Origin: CAZPHU01 sp964419255
GTDB taxonomy: Bacteria; Fibrobacterota; Chitinivibrionia; Chitinivibrionales; CAYFVL01
Assembly: GCA_964419255.1 (NCBI GenBank)
Contig: CAYQOU010000076.1
Location: 1 to 17,107 of the forward strand
Length of the DNA: 17,107 bases
Direction of reading: 5' to 3'
Both the position numbers and the translations under genes were made by a program. Under the pieces are notes generated by a model. That model made no database searches. It had not been told where the DNA came from and worked only from the letters and a program-made list of their open reading frames with translations. The first letter of the stretch is position 1. Every line of letters starts with the position of its first letter. Shown here piece by piece: positions 7,836 through 15,361 of the stretch.

Positions 7836-7920
7836 GCACGATTGCTTCACCCCCTTCCCTCCTCAAGGAGTTGCACGACTCATCCGCTCAGAACCGCTCA
7901 AATCAGGTTGTATTACTTCC
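7836..7920. repeat. Dispersed intergenic repeat, copy B
   Basis: Aligns with copy A (1309-1385) and shares the exact 15-mer CTCAGAACCGCTCAA (7887-7901). It contains a small hairpin CTCC-TCAA-GGAG (7859-7870) that copy A lacks. It lies in the 286-bp divergent gap between the secreted-protein gene and the HAMP gene. Confidence 0.7.
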
Positions 7921-7940
7921 CCTACAGAGCAGTCCGAACT

Positions 7941-7957
7941 GTATATTTTGAATATAC
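7941..7957. promoter_or_regulatory. Perfect 7-3-7 palindrome, candidate operator or promoter element
   Basis: GTATATT-TTG-AATATAC is a perfect inverted repeat about 50 bp upstream of the HAMP-protein start. It overlaps TATACT (7953-7958), a possible -10 box preceded by TG, but I see no good -35. An operator for a dimeric repressor, or simply an AT-rich promoter core, would both fit. Confidence 0.4.
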
Positions 7958-8006
7958 TACAGGATACACTCTTCTTTTCAATTGTTTCTACCTCAGAGAG
8001 GTTTCT

Positions 8007-8594
8007 ATGCCGCAGTATACCAGAAAACCGATTGGCAATTTCCTTCTCAAGAAAGATCTGCAGCTTCGCCTGACATCCAAAATAGTGCTGGCGATGGTGG
8101 GTGCGACAGTCATCAGCTTTGCCACGCTGTTATTTGTCTACTATTTGAGATATCAGAGCGTTATTCTCTATCAAATGGATCAGGCAGCCAACCTGAAGAA
8201 AGAAAACATCATTCATATTCTTCTCTCCCCGCTGGTGATCAGTGCAGGAATCAACATCATTCTGGCGATCGTTGTAGGAATGTATTCCAGCAGGAAATTT
8301 GCGGTTCTGATCTTCAAACTGGAGAGATGGCTGCGACTACTCCGGGAAGGAAACATGACGGCGAACCTGAGGTTCAGAGAAAAGGATGATATGCAGCAGC
8401 TGAGCAGCGAATGCGATAAGCTATCACATTCACTGCAGCAGAGATTCATCACCATAAAGCAGCAGATAGAAGAGCTTCGCCACCAACGGGTGGATACACA
8501 AGCCCTGAACAAAATCGATGAGGTATTCGATCAGCTGATTCTGGAGTCAGAATCGATACAGGTAGATACCGATTACGTACGACGCCCCCAGTGA
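8007..8594 (+). CDS. Two-transmembrane HAMP-domain protein without an output domain
   Basis: This inner-membrane protein of 195 residues has TM1 at about 26-47, only about 24 residues outside the membrane, and TM2 at about 72-93. A HAMP domain follows directly (about 94-150; ERWLRLLREGNMT and REKDDMQQLSSECDKL fit its two helices and connector). A coiled-coil-like tail runs to the C terminus. There is no periplasmic sensor domain and no kinase, cyclase or chemotaxis signalling domain, so it cannot signal by the usual routes alone and may pair with a partner. The ATG at 8007 has AGAGAGG five bases upstream. A longer frame from 7764 runs through repeat B and is rejected. Its 3' end overlaps malQ by 22 bp tail to tail. 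No histidine kinase gene is adjacent. Confidence 0.87.
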   Translation: MPQYTRKPIGNFLLKKDLQLRLTSKIVLAMVGATVISFATLLFVYYLRYQSVILYQMDQAANLKKENIIHILLSPLVISAGINIILAIVVGMYSSRKFAVLIFKLERWLRLLREGNMTANLRFREKDDMQQLSSECDKLSHSLQQRFITIKQQIEELRHQRVDTQALNKIDEVFDQLILESESIQVDTDYVRRPQ

Positions 8595-10060
8595 GCGGCT
8601 CTTCCGTAAATATCGGCAAACTCGGAAATCATCGACAGACTGCGCCGCGTAAAAAGCTCCGGCGGACACCGCCACTGCCAGTTTCCGGCGCCGGTCCCGG
8701 GAATATTCATGCGATGCTTCTTATCCAACCCCAGAACATCCTGGAGAGGTATCATGCATAAATCGGAAGGCGATCCATAGGCGTGACGGAGAAAGAATTC
8801 GACAAATTTCTCCGGCTCACATCCCAGATACTTACAGACACGTACCTTCTCCTCACGATTCAGCCCCCTGAACCATCCCAGAGACGTATTGTTATCGTGA
8901 GTACCGGTGTACATCACACTATCCTTGGACACGTTGTAGGGCAGATACGGATTATCCGCCTTACCATCGAATGCAAACTGAAGAACAGCCATTCCGGGAA
9001 AGCCAATCTCTTTGCGCAAAGCTTCGACATCAGGGGTGATCTCACCTAAATCTTCGGCAATGATCTGCAACTCTCCGAATCGTTTGTGCATCTGGAGGAA
9101 GAAATCGATATCGGGTCCCTTGATCCACTCCCCGTTTACAGCCGTATCACTGTCGGCCGGTACGGCCCAGTATGCCTCAAACCCTCTGAAATGGTCCAGC
9201 CGGATTACATCCACAAGCTTGTATGTCGCTGCGATCCGCTCCTGCCACCAGCGATACCCCCCCGCGGCAATCCAGTCCCAGCGGTAGAGAGGGTTTCCCC
9301 ACAACTGCCCCGTTTCACTGAAATAGTCGGGCGGTACACCGGCTACCCGCAGCGGTCTGCCCTCCTCGTCAAGCTCGAATGCATCCGGACATGCCCAGGC
9401 ATCCGCACTGTCATACGCTACGTAATAGGGAAGATCGCCGATGATCCGGATATTGTTTTTTTCCGCATGTTCACGGATACCGCTCCACTGCTGGAAAAAA
9501 CAGTATTGAAGGAATTGATGAAAACGAAACTGAGAATCGTGTTGCTTGCGCAGCCGCTGAAGAGTATCCGGATCTCTGAGCCTCTGCTCTCTGGGCCAGT
9601 GACTCCATGCCTTGTCGCCATTTATCGATTTTAAAACTCTGAAAAGCGCATAGTCGTCCAGCCAATGTTGCTGCCGCCTGCAGAACGCCAGGAAACGATC
9701 ATCGATCTCGAAACGTTCAAATGCCTTGCGAAAAAGCTGCTGTTTTGCCGTTATCACCGGACCGTAATCGACAAAGCGGTCGGGGAAACGGGGATATGCC
9801 TCCAGATCTTCCGGACTGATCAGATGTGACTCATACAGAAGCTGCGGCGAAATCAGCAATGGATTACCCGCATACGAGCTCAGGCACTGATACGGTGAAT
9901 CCCCATAGCCGGTCGGCCCCAGCGGACACACCTGCCAGTAAGTCTGCTTCGCCTCGGCCAGCATTTCTATCCAGGTGTATGCAGTTTCTCCAAAATCCCC
10001 CGTTCCAAAGCGGCAAGGCAGTGAGGTTGGATGTAGAAATATTCCTGCAGCTCGTTTCAT
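8573..10060 (-). CDS. malQ: 4-alpha-glucanotransferase (amylomaltase, GH77)
   Basis: MalQ moves alpha-1,4-glucan segments between maltodextrins in the cytoplasm, in maltose and glycogen metabolism. The 495-residue length is normal for bacterial amylomaltases without an N-terminal extension. The N terminus (AAGIFLHPTSLP, then GPTGYGDSPYQCLSSYAGNP) is typical. The catalytic residues are in place: nucleophile Asp289 in VIRLDHFRGFEAYW, acid/base Glu336 in AEDLGE and Asp389 in GTHDNNT. The ATG overlaps the stop codon of the upstream aminotransferase gene (ATGA), so the two are probably translationally coupled. No other glycogen or maltose genes are in the window. The 3' end converges on the HAMP gene with a 22-bp overlap and no room for an intergenic terminator. 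Confidence 0.97.
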   Translation of the reverse strand: MKRAAGIFLHPTSLPCRFGTGDFGETAYTWIEMLAEAKQTYWQVCPLGPTGYGDSPYQCLSSYAGNPLLISPQLLYESHLISPEDLEAYPRFPDRFVDYGPVITAKQQLFRKAFERFEIDDRFLAFCRRQQHWLDDYALFRVLKSINGDKAWSHWPREQRLRDPDTLQRLRKQHDSQFRFHQFLQYCFFQQWSGIREHAEKNNIRIIGDLPYYVAYDSADAWACPDAFELDEEGRPLRVAGVPPDYFSETGQLWGNPLYRWDWIAAGGYRWWQERIAATYKLVDVIRLDHFRGFEAYWAVPADSDTAVNGEWIKGPDIDFFLQMHKRFGELQIIAEDLGEITPDVEALRKEIGFPGMAVLQFAFDGKADNPYLPYNVSKDSVMYTGTHDNNTSLGWFRGLNREEKVRVCKYLGCEPEKFVEFFLRHAYGSPSDLCMIPLQDVLGLDKKHRMNIPGTGAGNWQWRCPPELFTRRSLSMISEFADIYGRAAHWGRRT

Positions 10061-11199
10061 AAACTTCTTTCAACCTCTCCGATGATGTGTATAAACCGAT
10101 CGACGTTCTCTGAAGTCGTATAGAAATGGGGGCTGCATCGAAGCGCTCCTCTGCGCACCGTCAGCATTATTCCCCGTTTCATCAGCTCCTGTGCCATGTG
10201 CCGAATATCCAGCTCCGGCTTGGTAAAAGACACGATACCGGACCAACTATTATCATGCCGTGATGAAAGAATACGATAACCCGCATCTTTTAGCGCATCG
10301 CAGAGATAGTCGGAAATAAACTTGATCCCCTGTGACACGGCTTCGATTCCCATTTCACTGAGGATATGGGTGGATTTCTCCATTGCCGCGAAACCGGGGA
10401 AATTAGCTGTACCACACTCGAAACGACGGCCGTTGGGCGGCAGCTCGAAATTGATATTATCGAAATTCAGCGGATCGGTTACACTGAGTGCACCCACCAT
10501 CGTCGGCTGAATCTGCTCCATCAACTCTGGTTTCACGTAAAGAACACCTATCCCCGGAGGAGACAGTAGCCACTTGTGTGCTCCGGCTGCGGCAAAATCG
10601 ACCCCGGAGGCATCCACATCCACCGGTAGCGCGCCAAGGCTCTGGATGATATCGACCAGCAGATGGATATTGTGGCTGTGGCACAAGCTGCTCAATGCGG
10701 TAAGATCGATTCTGAAACCGTTGCCGTATTGAACATGGCTGATCGCCACCAGCCTGGTTCGCGGTGTAAACGCTTTTTCGATCGAATCCAGTGATATGGT
10801 CCCGTCTGGTTGTGGATCGATGTTTATTACCGTGACGCCGAAGCGTTTCAGGGAAATCCACGGGTATTGATTTGCGGGATATTCTACGGTGGGTATGATG
10901 ATTTCATCTCCATCGTTCCAGTCGAGCCCGTAGGCGATTGTGCTTATTGCCTGTGCCGTGTTTTGAAGAAAACCGATCCCTTCCGGACGCCCACCCATAA
11001 GAGTCGCGATATTTTTGCGGCTCAGCTCCACGGATCGTACCCACGTCTCGAAATCGGGTCCTGTACGACTCAAATCATCGATCGCCCGCTTCATCGCCCG
11101 GGCAGAGGGTGCCGGGAGCGGACCGGTTCCGGCATGATTGAGATAAATCTTCTCCGATTTAAGTATGGGAAATTGGCGAAATGGATCGCTTGGCGGCAT
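10057..11199 (-). CDS. Class V aminotransferase-fold PLP enzyme, not a cysteine desulfurase
   Basis: This fold type I PLP enzyme has 380 residues. The PLP lysine is Lys209 in AGAHKWLLSPPGIG. Asp183, which holds the pyridine nitrogen, and Gln186 lie in LVDIIQSLGALPVDV. IYLNHAGTGPLP at the N terminus and RRFECGTANFPG further on are typical of the NifS/SufS-like and isopenicillin N epimerase-like group. The C-terminal segment reads ALRCSPHFYTTSENVDRF. It lacks the flexible loop cysteine motif of SufS/IscS, so desulfurase activity is unlikely, and the substrate is unknown. The ATG at 11199 has GAGGGAG six bases upstream, better than the start at 11214. Its stop overlaps the malQ start by 4 bp. 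TATATT at 11252-11247 could be part of its promoter. Confidence 0.9.
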   Translation of the reverse strand: MPPSDPFRQFPILKSEKIYLNHAGTGPLPAPSARAMKRAIDDLSRTGPDFETWVRSVELSRKNIATLMGGRPEGIGFLQNTAQAISTIAYGLDWNDGDEIIIPTVEYPANQYPWISLKRFGVTVINIDPQPDGTISLDSIEKAFTPRTRLVAISHVQYGNGFRIDLTALSSLCHSHNIHLLVDIIQSLGALPVDVDASGVDFAAAGAHKWLLSPPGIGVLYVKPELMEQIQPTMVGALSVTDPLNFDNINFELPPNGRRFECGTANFPGFAAMEKSTHILSEMGIEAVSQGIKFISDYLCDALKDAGYRILSSRHDNSWSGIVSFTKPELDIRHMAQELMKRGIMLTVRRGALRCSPHFYTTSENVDRFIHIIGEVERSL

Positions 11200-11293
11200 G
11201 AACGTCTCCCTCATTGAAAAAAATGCGTACTACACCCTCATAAAAAAATATAGTGTTACAAAGGAGAGAAGGGAAAGTCTGCTGTGGTGACTG

Positions 11294-12061
11294 TTATATC
11301 TTGATGACAACATTACCAAACGCAATGAAATCTATGATGGTACTCTTATGACAGTGGAAATATTCTTCTAAACGGCGGTATGTGGCGACATCATCGACAG
11401 GAAATGATGCCCGCTCTATTCCCCTGTCAGCAAGCTGCTCGTAATAGTCGAATGCCGATCGGAAGAGTTGATGGATGGAAAGAATGATTTTCGCATTCGC
11501 TCCGAGATTTTTGCTCCAGATATGTCGCAGCTCCCGGTCGGTGATTGCCATATGCATCGCCCAGCTGGAGACGAATTTCGGTTGATGCTCAATGAGCGCC
11601 TCTGTTGCCGCACTGAGGGTATCCTTTGTCAGATTATAGCGGGGGTTAAGGATATTGAGCAGAGCGTAATGGTTTATCGTGTGCAGAAAATTTTCTGGAT
11701 CGAAATCTGGCGATTTTTCGATAATCGCCTTGGCTCCGCACTCACGGGCATGAAATCCTTTTGTCGGCGAACTGCTACCGGTGAATATGATGAACGCGAC
11801 TCTGTCGGAAAACCGTCTTATCAGGTAGAATTCATCATCCTCGATATCACGAAGCCCCAGATCGATCACACACAGATGGACTCTTTCCGGTGATGCGAGA
11901 AATGGCTCGGCTTCCCCCGCCGTAGATGCCGTCTTGATAGAATAAAGCTTCACCGGAGATATGATCTGTGACAAAAGCGACCGGATAGGCGCATCATCAT
12001 CCACAATCAACAGATTGATGGTATTGTCCAAAAAGTAATATGGCGGACGATCCAAGGGCAT
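11294..12061 (-). CDS. Response regulator with AraC-like C-terminal helix-turn-helix
   Basis: The product has 255 residues. An N-terminal receiver domain (about 14-135) has acidic pocket residues Asp21-Asp23 (LLIVDDDAPIRSLL), the phosphorylation site Asp67 (LCVIDLGL), Thr94 (IIFTG) and Lys116 (AIIEKS), all the residues needed for phosphoryl transfer. After a linker (NILNPRYNLT), residues about 160-210 (SSWAMHMAITDRELRHIWSK, ending HQLFRSAFDYYE) resemble one AraC/XylS helix-turn-helix. This suggests a phosphorylation-controlled DNA-binding protein, but the output domain is divergent and that call is less sure than the receiver. The ATG at 12061 has only a weak AGAG SD. No histidine kinase gene is nearby, so it is an orphan regulator with unknown input and targets. 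Confidence 0.85.
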   Translation of the reverse strand: MPLDRPPYYFLDNTINLLIVDDDAPIRSLLSQIISPVKLYSIKTASTAGEAEPFLASPERVHLCVIDLGLRDIEDDEFYLIRRFSDRVAFIIFTGSSSPTKGFHARECGAKAIIEKSPDFDPENFLHTINHYALLNILNPRYNLTKDTLSAATEALIEHQPKFVSSWAMHMAITDRELRHIWSKNLGANAKIILSIHQLFRSAFDYYEQLADRGIERASFPVDDVATYRRLEEYFHCHKSTIIDFIAFGNVVIKI

Positions 12062-12189
12062 GTAAAAATCTCTGATATGGAATATCGATACGGGACAAAA
12101 CAGCTATAAATGGTACTATCTCGTCCAATGATGTGCAACAGTTGAGAAACAAGAATCAAAGTTTCGTGTTCAAGGAATGCAGCCCGTCC

Positions 12190-12300
12190 GTCCGGAAGCA
12201 AACGCTCCGGCGGGACACCTCCCCCCCTTGCGTCCCCCCTTGCGAGGGGAAGGCTTAAGGCTGTTACTCTCTTTTCGGGACCCGGGGGCCCCGTTTACTC
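12190..12300. other. GC-rich hairpin cluster downstream of the AICAR transformylase
   Basis: This 282-bp gap contains CCGGAAGC-AAAC-GCTCCGG, two tandem copies of CCCCCCTTGCG, the hairpin CCCCT-TGCG-AGGGG, and the imperfect hairpin CGGGACC-CGGG-GGCCCCG. One or more may stop transcription from the gene ending at 12344, but none is followed by a good T run on the minus strand. I see no gene here. Confidence 0.45.
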
Positions 12301-12343
12301 TTCCCCCTTACCGGGCGATCGAGCAGGGAGGGGATGAATTTGC

Positions 12344-13516
12344 TCAATGATGGAAAAGCCGCACTCCCGAAAACGCCATCACCATTCCATACTCGTTGCA
12401 CGCCTCGATAACCACATCATCACGCACCGATCCTCCCGGCTGCACGATATATCTGACTCCGCTCTTATTTGCCCGGTCGATATTGTCACGGAACGGGAAG
12501 AACGCATCGGAGGCCAGTGCGACGCCGGTCACCCGGTTCAGATAATCTCTCTTCTCCTGTGCGGAAAGCCTGTGAGGCACGGTCTGGAAATTCTGCCGCC
12601 AGAGATGGTGCTCCGCCTCGGTGAGAGACTCTTCCAGATACTGATCGATTGCATTGTTCTGCTCCGCCCGCTTGACGTCGGGCTTAAACTTCAGCTCCAG
12701 TACGGCCGGATGCTGACGCAGAAACCAGCGATCGGCCTTCGATCCCGCCAGACGGGTACAGTGCACACGCGACTGCTGCCCCGCACCCACTCCGATCACC
12801 TGCCCATCATAGGCAAAGCAGACCGAATTTGACTGTGTGTACTTAAGCGCGATCTGTGCGACCACCAGATCACGCACGGCCTCTTCCGAAAACGTCTTCT
12901 TTTCAGTCACCACATTTTCCAGCAATTTCATACCCGGCAGCACATCGTTGTGACGCTGCTCGAAAGTAATGCCAAAGACCTCCCTGCTCTCCATCTCAGG
13001 CGGCTCATATGAGGGGTCAATCTGAATCACATTGTACTTGCCCCCCCGCTTCTGTCTCAGAATCTCCAGCGCCTCGGGCTCGTATGCCGGTGCGATCACC
13101 CCATCGGAGACCTCCCGCCTGATAAGCCTTGCGGTGGATACATCCACGGTATCGCTAAGTGCCACCCAGTCGCCAAACGAACTCATCCGGTCGGCACCAC
13201 GGGCGCGTGCATAGGCGCTTGCCAGAGGGCTCAGCTCCATGTCGTCGACAAAACATGCCCTCTTCAACTCATCGCTCATGGGAACCGCTACCGCCGCACC
13301 GGCAGGGCTGACATGCTTGAATGATGCCGCCGCAGGAATATCAAGCTCCCTTTTCAGCTCCCTGACCAGCTGCCAGCTGTTGAGCGCATCCAGAAGATTG
13401 ATGTAGCCGGGTGCGCCGTTGAGTACCCTTATGGGCAAATCCCCGTCCTTCATGAAAATTCTTGCAGGTTTCTGATGCGGATTGCAGCCGTACCGAAGTG
13501 GCAGTTCCTTGTTCAT
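12344..13516 (-). CDS. Stand-alone AICAR formyltransferase (PurH-like, no IMP cyclohydrolase domain)
   Basis: The product is predicted to transfer a formyl group from 10-formyl-tetrahydrofolate to AICAR, the second-last step of IMP synthesis. At 390 residues it covers only the transformylase half of the usual PurH of about 520 residues; the N-terminal MGS-like IMP cyclohydrolase half is missing. The protein starts directly with the transformylase sequence (LRYGCNPHQKPARIF, then LNGAPGYINLLDALNSWQLV). The catalytic Lys67-His68 pair is in AASFKHVSPAGAAV, followed by SAYARARGADRMSSFGD and, near the C terminus, ASDAFFPFRDNID. ATG at 13516 has AAGGAG nine bases upstream. Stand-alone forms of this length exist in several bacterial groups. 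The ring-closing enzyme must be encoded elsewhere. The gene follows lysA on the same strand, 234 bp downstream, so it may have its own promoter. Confidence 0.93.
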   Translation of the reverse strand: MNKELPLRYGCNPHQKPARIFMKDGDLPIRVLNGAPGYINLLDALNSWQLVRELKRELDIPAAASFKHVSPAGAAVAVPMSDELKRACFVDDMELSPLASAYARARGADRMSSFGDWVALSDTVDVSTARLIRREVSDGVIAPAYEPEALEILRQKRGGKYNVIQIDPSYEPPEMESREVFGITFEQRHNDVLPGMKLLENVVTEKKTFSEEAVRDLVVAQIALKYTQSNSVCFAYDGQVIGVGAGQQSRVHCTRLAGSKADRWFLRQHPAVLELKFKPDVKRAEQNNAIDQYLEESLTEAEHHLWRQNFQTVPHRLSAQEKRDYLNRVTGVALASDAFFPFRDNIDRANKSGVRYIVQPGGSVRDDVVIEACNEYGMVMAFSGVRLFHH

Positions 13517-13593
13517 GTTGCTATGCTCCTTGGATTCTTTGTCTGATACCTATCCTCCATACCCGTTTATGTCAGCATGAGACGGGAGGAGGG

Positions 13594-13616
13594 GAAAAAG
13601 AACGCCTTTTCAGCGT
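13594..13616 (-). terminator. Weak hairpin with T run in the AICAR transformylase leader
   Basis: On the minus strand ACGCT-GAAAA-GGCGT is followed by TTCTTTTT. The stem is only five pairs, one of them G-U. It lies downstream of the AT-rich promoter-like repeat, so it could be an attenuator or simply a weak lysA terminator. Confidence 0.3.
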
Positions 13617-13622
13617 ATCATT

Positions 13623-13648
13623 TATATACTATATCTATTTACTATATC
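13623..13648. repeat. Tandem 13-bp AT-rich repeat upstream of the AICAR transformylase
   Basis: Two adjacent 13-mers, TATATACTATATC and TATTTACTATATC, differ at one position. On the minus strand they read as GATATAGTA twice. They lie about 107 bp before the start codon and contain TATAGT -10-like boxes. They may be promoter or operator sequence; no convincing -35 is visible. Confidence 0.45.
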
Positions 13649-13715
13649 GGTTTTGATTCATCGTCCCGAGTACGAAAATCGAGAAACCGATTGCGGCTCT
13701 GCCGAAAACAGGCGG

Positions 13716-13740
13716 GGCCGGATGACTGCATGCACCGGCC
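13716..13740 (-). terminator. Strong GC hairpin just after lysA
   Basis: GGCCGG (13716-13721) and CCGGCC (13735-13740) form a perfect 6-bp stem 11 bp after the lysA stop. On the minus strand it is followed by CCCGCCTGTTTTC, so the T run is short and displaced. It could terminate or pause lysA transcription. Confidence 0.4.
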
Positions 13741-13750
13741 TCCCCTGGTC

Positions 13751-15013
13751 TCACTCAAACGAACCCAGAGAGTCGAAATCAAGTGTGGCAAAATAATCGT
13801 CGATCGTCTCCGCCCGACGAATCTGATCTACATCCCCGTTTTGCCGAAGAAGCAGCTCCGCGGAGCGCAGCTTGCCGTTGTAGTTAAAACCCATCGCATG
13901 TCCGTGAGCACCCGCATCATGGATCACCACAAGATCCCCCGGCTCCACCGCGGGAAGCGGCCGGTCGATGGCAAACTTGTCGTTGTTCTCACACAGCGAT
14001 CCGGTCACATCGCAGACCACATCATGCTGCAGATGCTCTTTTCCCGGAACCGTAATATGATGGTAGGCTGCGTAAATTGCCGGTCGCATCAGGTTGGCCA
14101 TCGTCGCATCCAGCCCCACAAATGTCTTGTAGGTTTTCTTGATATGACGCACCCGTGCCACCAGATACCCGTAAGGGCCGGTGACCATACGCCCACACTC
14201 CATGTACAGCTTGACCGGCCCAAGCCCCGCCGGCTCGATGATTTTATTATACTTTCTCTTGATGCCTTCGGATACCACCCGCAGATTCACCGGTTCCTGA
14301 TCGGGTTTGTAGGGAATACCGATTCCGCCACCGATATTCACAAATTCAAGCTTTATCCCCAGCTCCGTGTGAAGATCGACCACCAGCTGGAACAGTATCT
14401 CCGCGGTCTCCACAAAATAGGTAGGGTCAAGCTCGTTGGATGCCACCATCGTGTGGATACCAAACCGGCTGACGCCCTTTTCTTTGGCGATACGATACCC
14501 TTCAAACAGCTGCTCCCGCGTGCATCCATACTTGGCATCCTCGGGATGACCGATAATCACATTGCCCTGTTTCAGCGGTCCGGGATTGTACCGGAAACAG
14601 AGCAGATCGGGCAGCCCGGCGTGCTCTTCCAGATAGGCCAGATGAGAAAGATCATCCAGATTGATAATCGCTCCCAGCTCACGAGCTGCTTTGAATTCCT
14701 CGGCGGGTGTATCGTTTGACGTAAACATGATTTCTTCACCCACAACGCCGACCTTCTCGGAAAGAATAAGCTCGGGAAGGCTGCTGCAGTCGGTTCCAAA
14801 CCCCTGCTTCTTCAGGATCTTCAGAAGGTAGGGATTTGGTGCGGCTTTTACCGCAAAATACTCTTTGAATCCTGGCGCCCAGCTAAACGCCTCTCTCAAT
14901 TTGCGGGCATTCGCCAGAATGGCTTTTTCATCATAGATATGAAAAGGCGTGGGAAAACGCTCCACGATGGATTGCAGCTGCGACTGACTGAACGGAATAG
15001 TTTTCCGGGACAT
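13751..15013 (-). CDS. lysA: Diaminopimelate decarboxylase (variant)
   Basis: This fold type III PLP decarboxylase makes L-lysine from meso-diaminopimelate, the last step of lysine synthesis in the cytoplasm. The product has 420 residues. The PLP lysine is Lys56 in YFAVKAAPN, the phosphate-binding glycines are in VNIGGGIGIP (about 225-234), ECGRMVTGPYG is at 272-282 and the active-site cysteine is Cys341 in GSLCENNDKF. The C-terminal motif reads HDAGAHGHAMGFNYNG (365-380) where most LysA proteins have GAY, so a conserved tyrosine is replaced by His. Related decarboxylases (carboxynorspermidine, ornithine or arginine) share the fold, but the motif set favours lysA. The ATG at 15013 is six bases after GGGAGA; the GTG at 15019 is too close to that SD. 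No lysine riboswitch is visible upstream. Confidence 0.9.
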   Translation of the reverse strand: MSRKTIPFSQSQLQSIVERFPTPFHIYDEKAILANARKLREAFSWAPGFKEYFAVKAAPNPYLLKILKKQGFGTDCSSLPELILSEKVGVVGEEIMFTSNDTPAEEFKAARELGAIINLDDLSHLAYLEEHAGLPDLLCFRYNPGPLKQGNVIIGHPEDAKYGCTREQLFEGYRIAKEKGVSRFGIHTMVASNELDPTYFVETAEILFQLVVDLHTELGIKLEFVNIGGGIGIPYKPDQEPVNLRVVSEGIKRKYNKIIEPAGLGPVKLYMECGRMVTGPYGYLVARVRHIKKTYKTFVGLDATMANLMRPAIYAAYHHITVPGKEHLQHDVVCDVTGSLCENNDKFAIDRPLPAVEPGDLVVIHDAGAHGHAMGFNYNGKLRSAELLLRQNGDVDQIRRAETIDDYFATLDFDSLGSFE

Positions 15014-15246
15014 AGACACTCTCCCAGTGTTTAAAATGCAAAAATATAGCTGTCAGGTAATCAGTATCTGTTCAGACCAACGGCTTCCGTCTCTTCCGTC
15101 AGCCTCCCCCCGCTTCAGCGGGACGGGAAACCATCGAATGATCGCAACTTGGAACACAGCCGTATCATCGGCATGACCATCCTTGACTAAGGCTACGGAT
15201 GGTGGAGACATTAGCGAAGCACTTTTCTGAACAGAAAATGTTCATG

Positions 15247-15361
15247 TGCATCCGGGTAGTCTCGCCTGATCTGCTGCTGAAACCGAAGCAGTATCCGAAC
15301 ACAAACTGCTTAAAATACAACCTGCTCAGCAGATATGCATGAACCGCGGATATCGGATGCA
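15247..15361. other. Nested long-range stems, candidate structured RNA or palindromic element
   Basis: Three perfect stems are nested around one centre: TGCATCCG/CGGATGCA (15247-15254 with 15354-15361), ATCTGCTG/CAGCAGAT (15269-15276 with 15327-15334) and AAGCAGT/ACTGCTT (15286-15292 with 15305-15311). The internal loops are 9-19 nt. The stems can form on either strand, so orientation is unknown. The small ORF at 15310-15504 overlaps its right half. Confidence 0.4.

Noticed and set aside
7764..8006. N-terminal extension of the HAMP protein
   Set aside because: The extension reads through repeat copy B and the palindrome, and lacks an SD. The ATG at 8007 has AGAGAGG at the right distance.
13577..14719. 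380-codon open frame on the plus strand
   Set aside because: It is antisense to lysA, which has intact catalytic motifs. The translation shows no domain and the start has no fitting SD.
15014..15100. Lysine riboswitch before lysA
   Set aside because: The short AT-rich leader has none of the conserved lysine-riboswitch core sequences and too little room for the aptamer.
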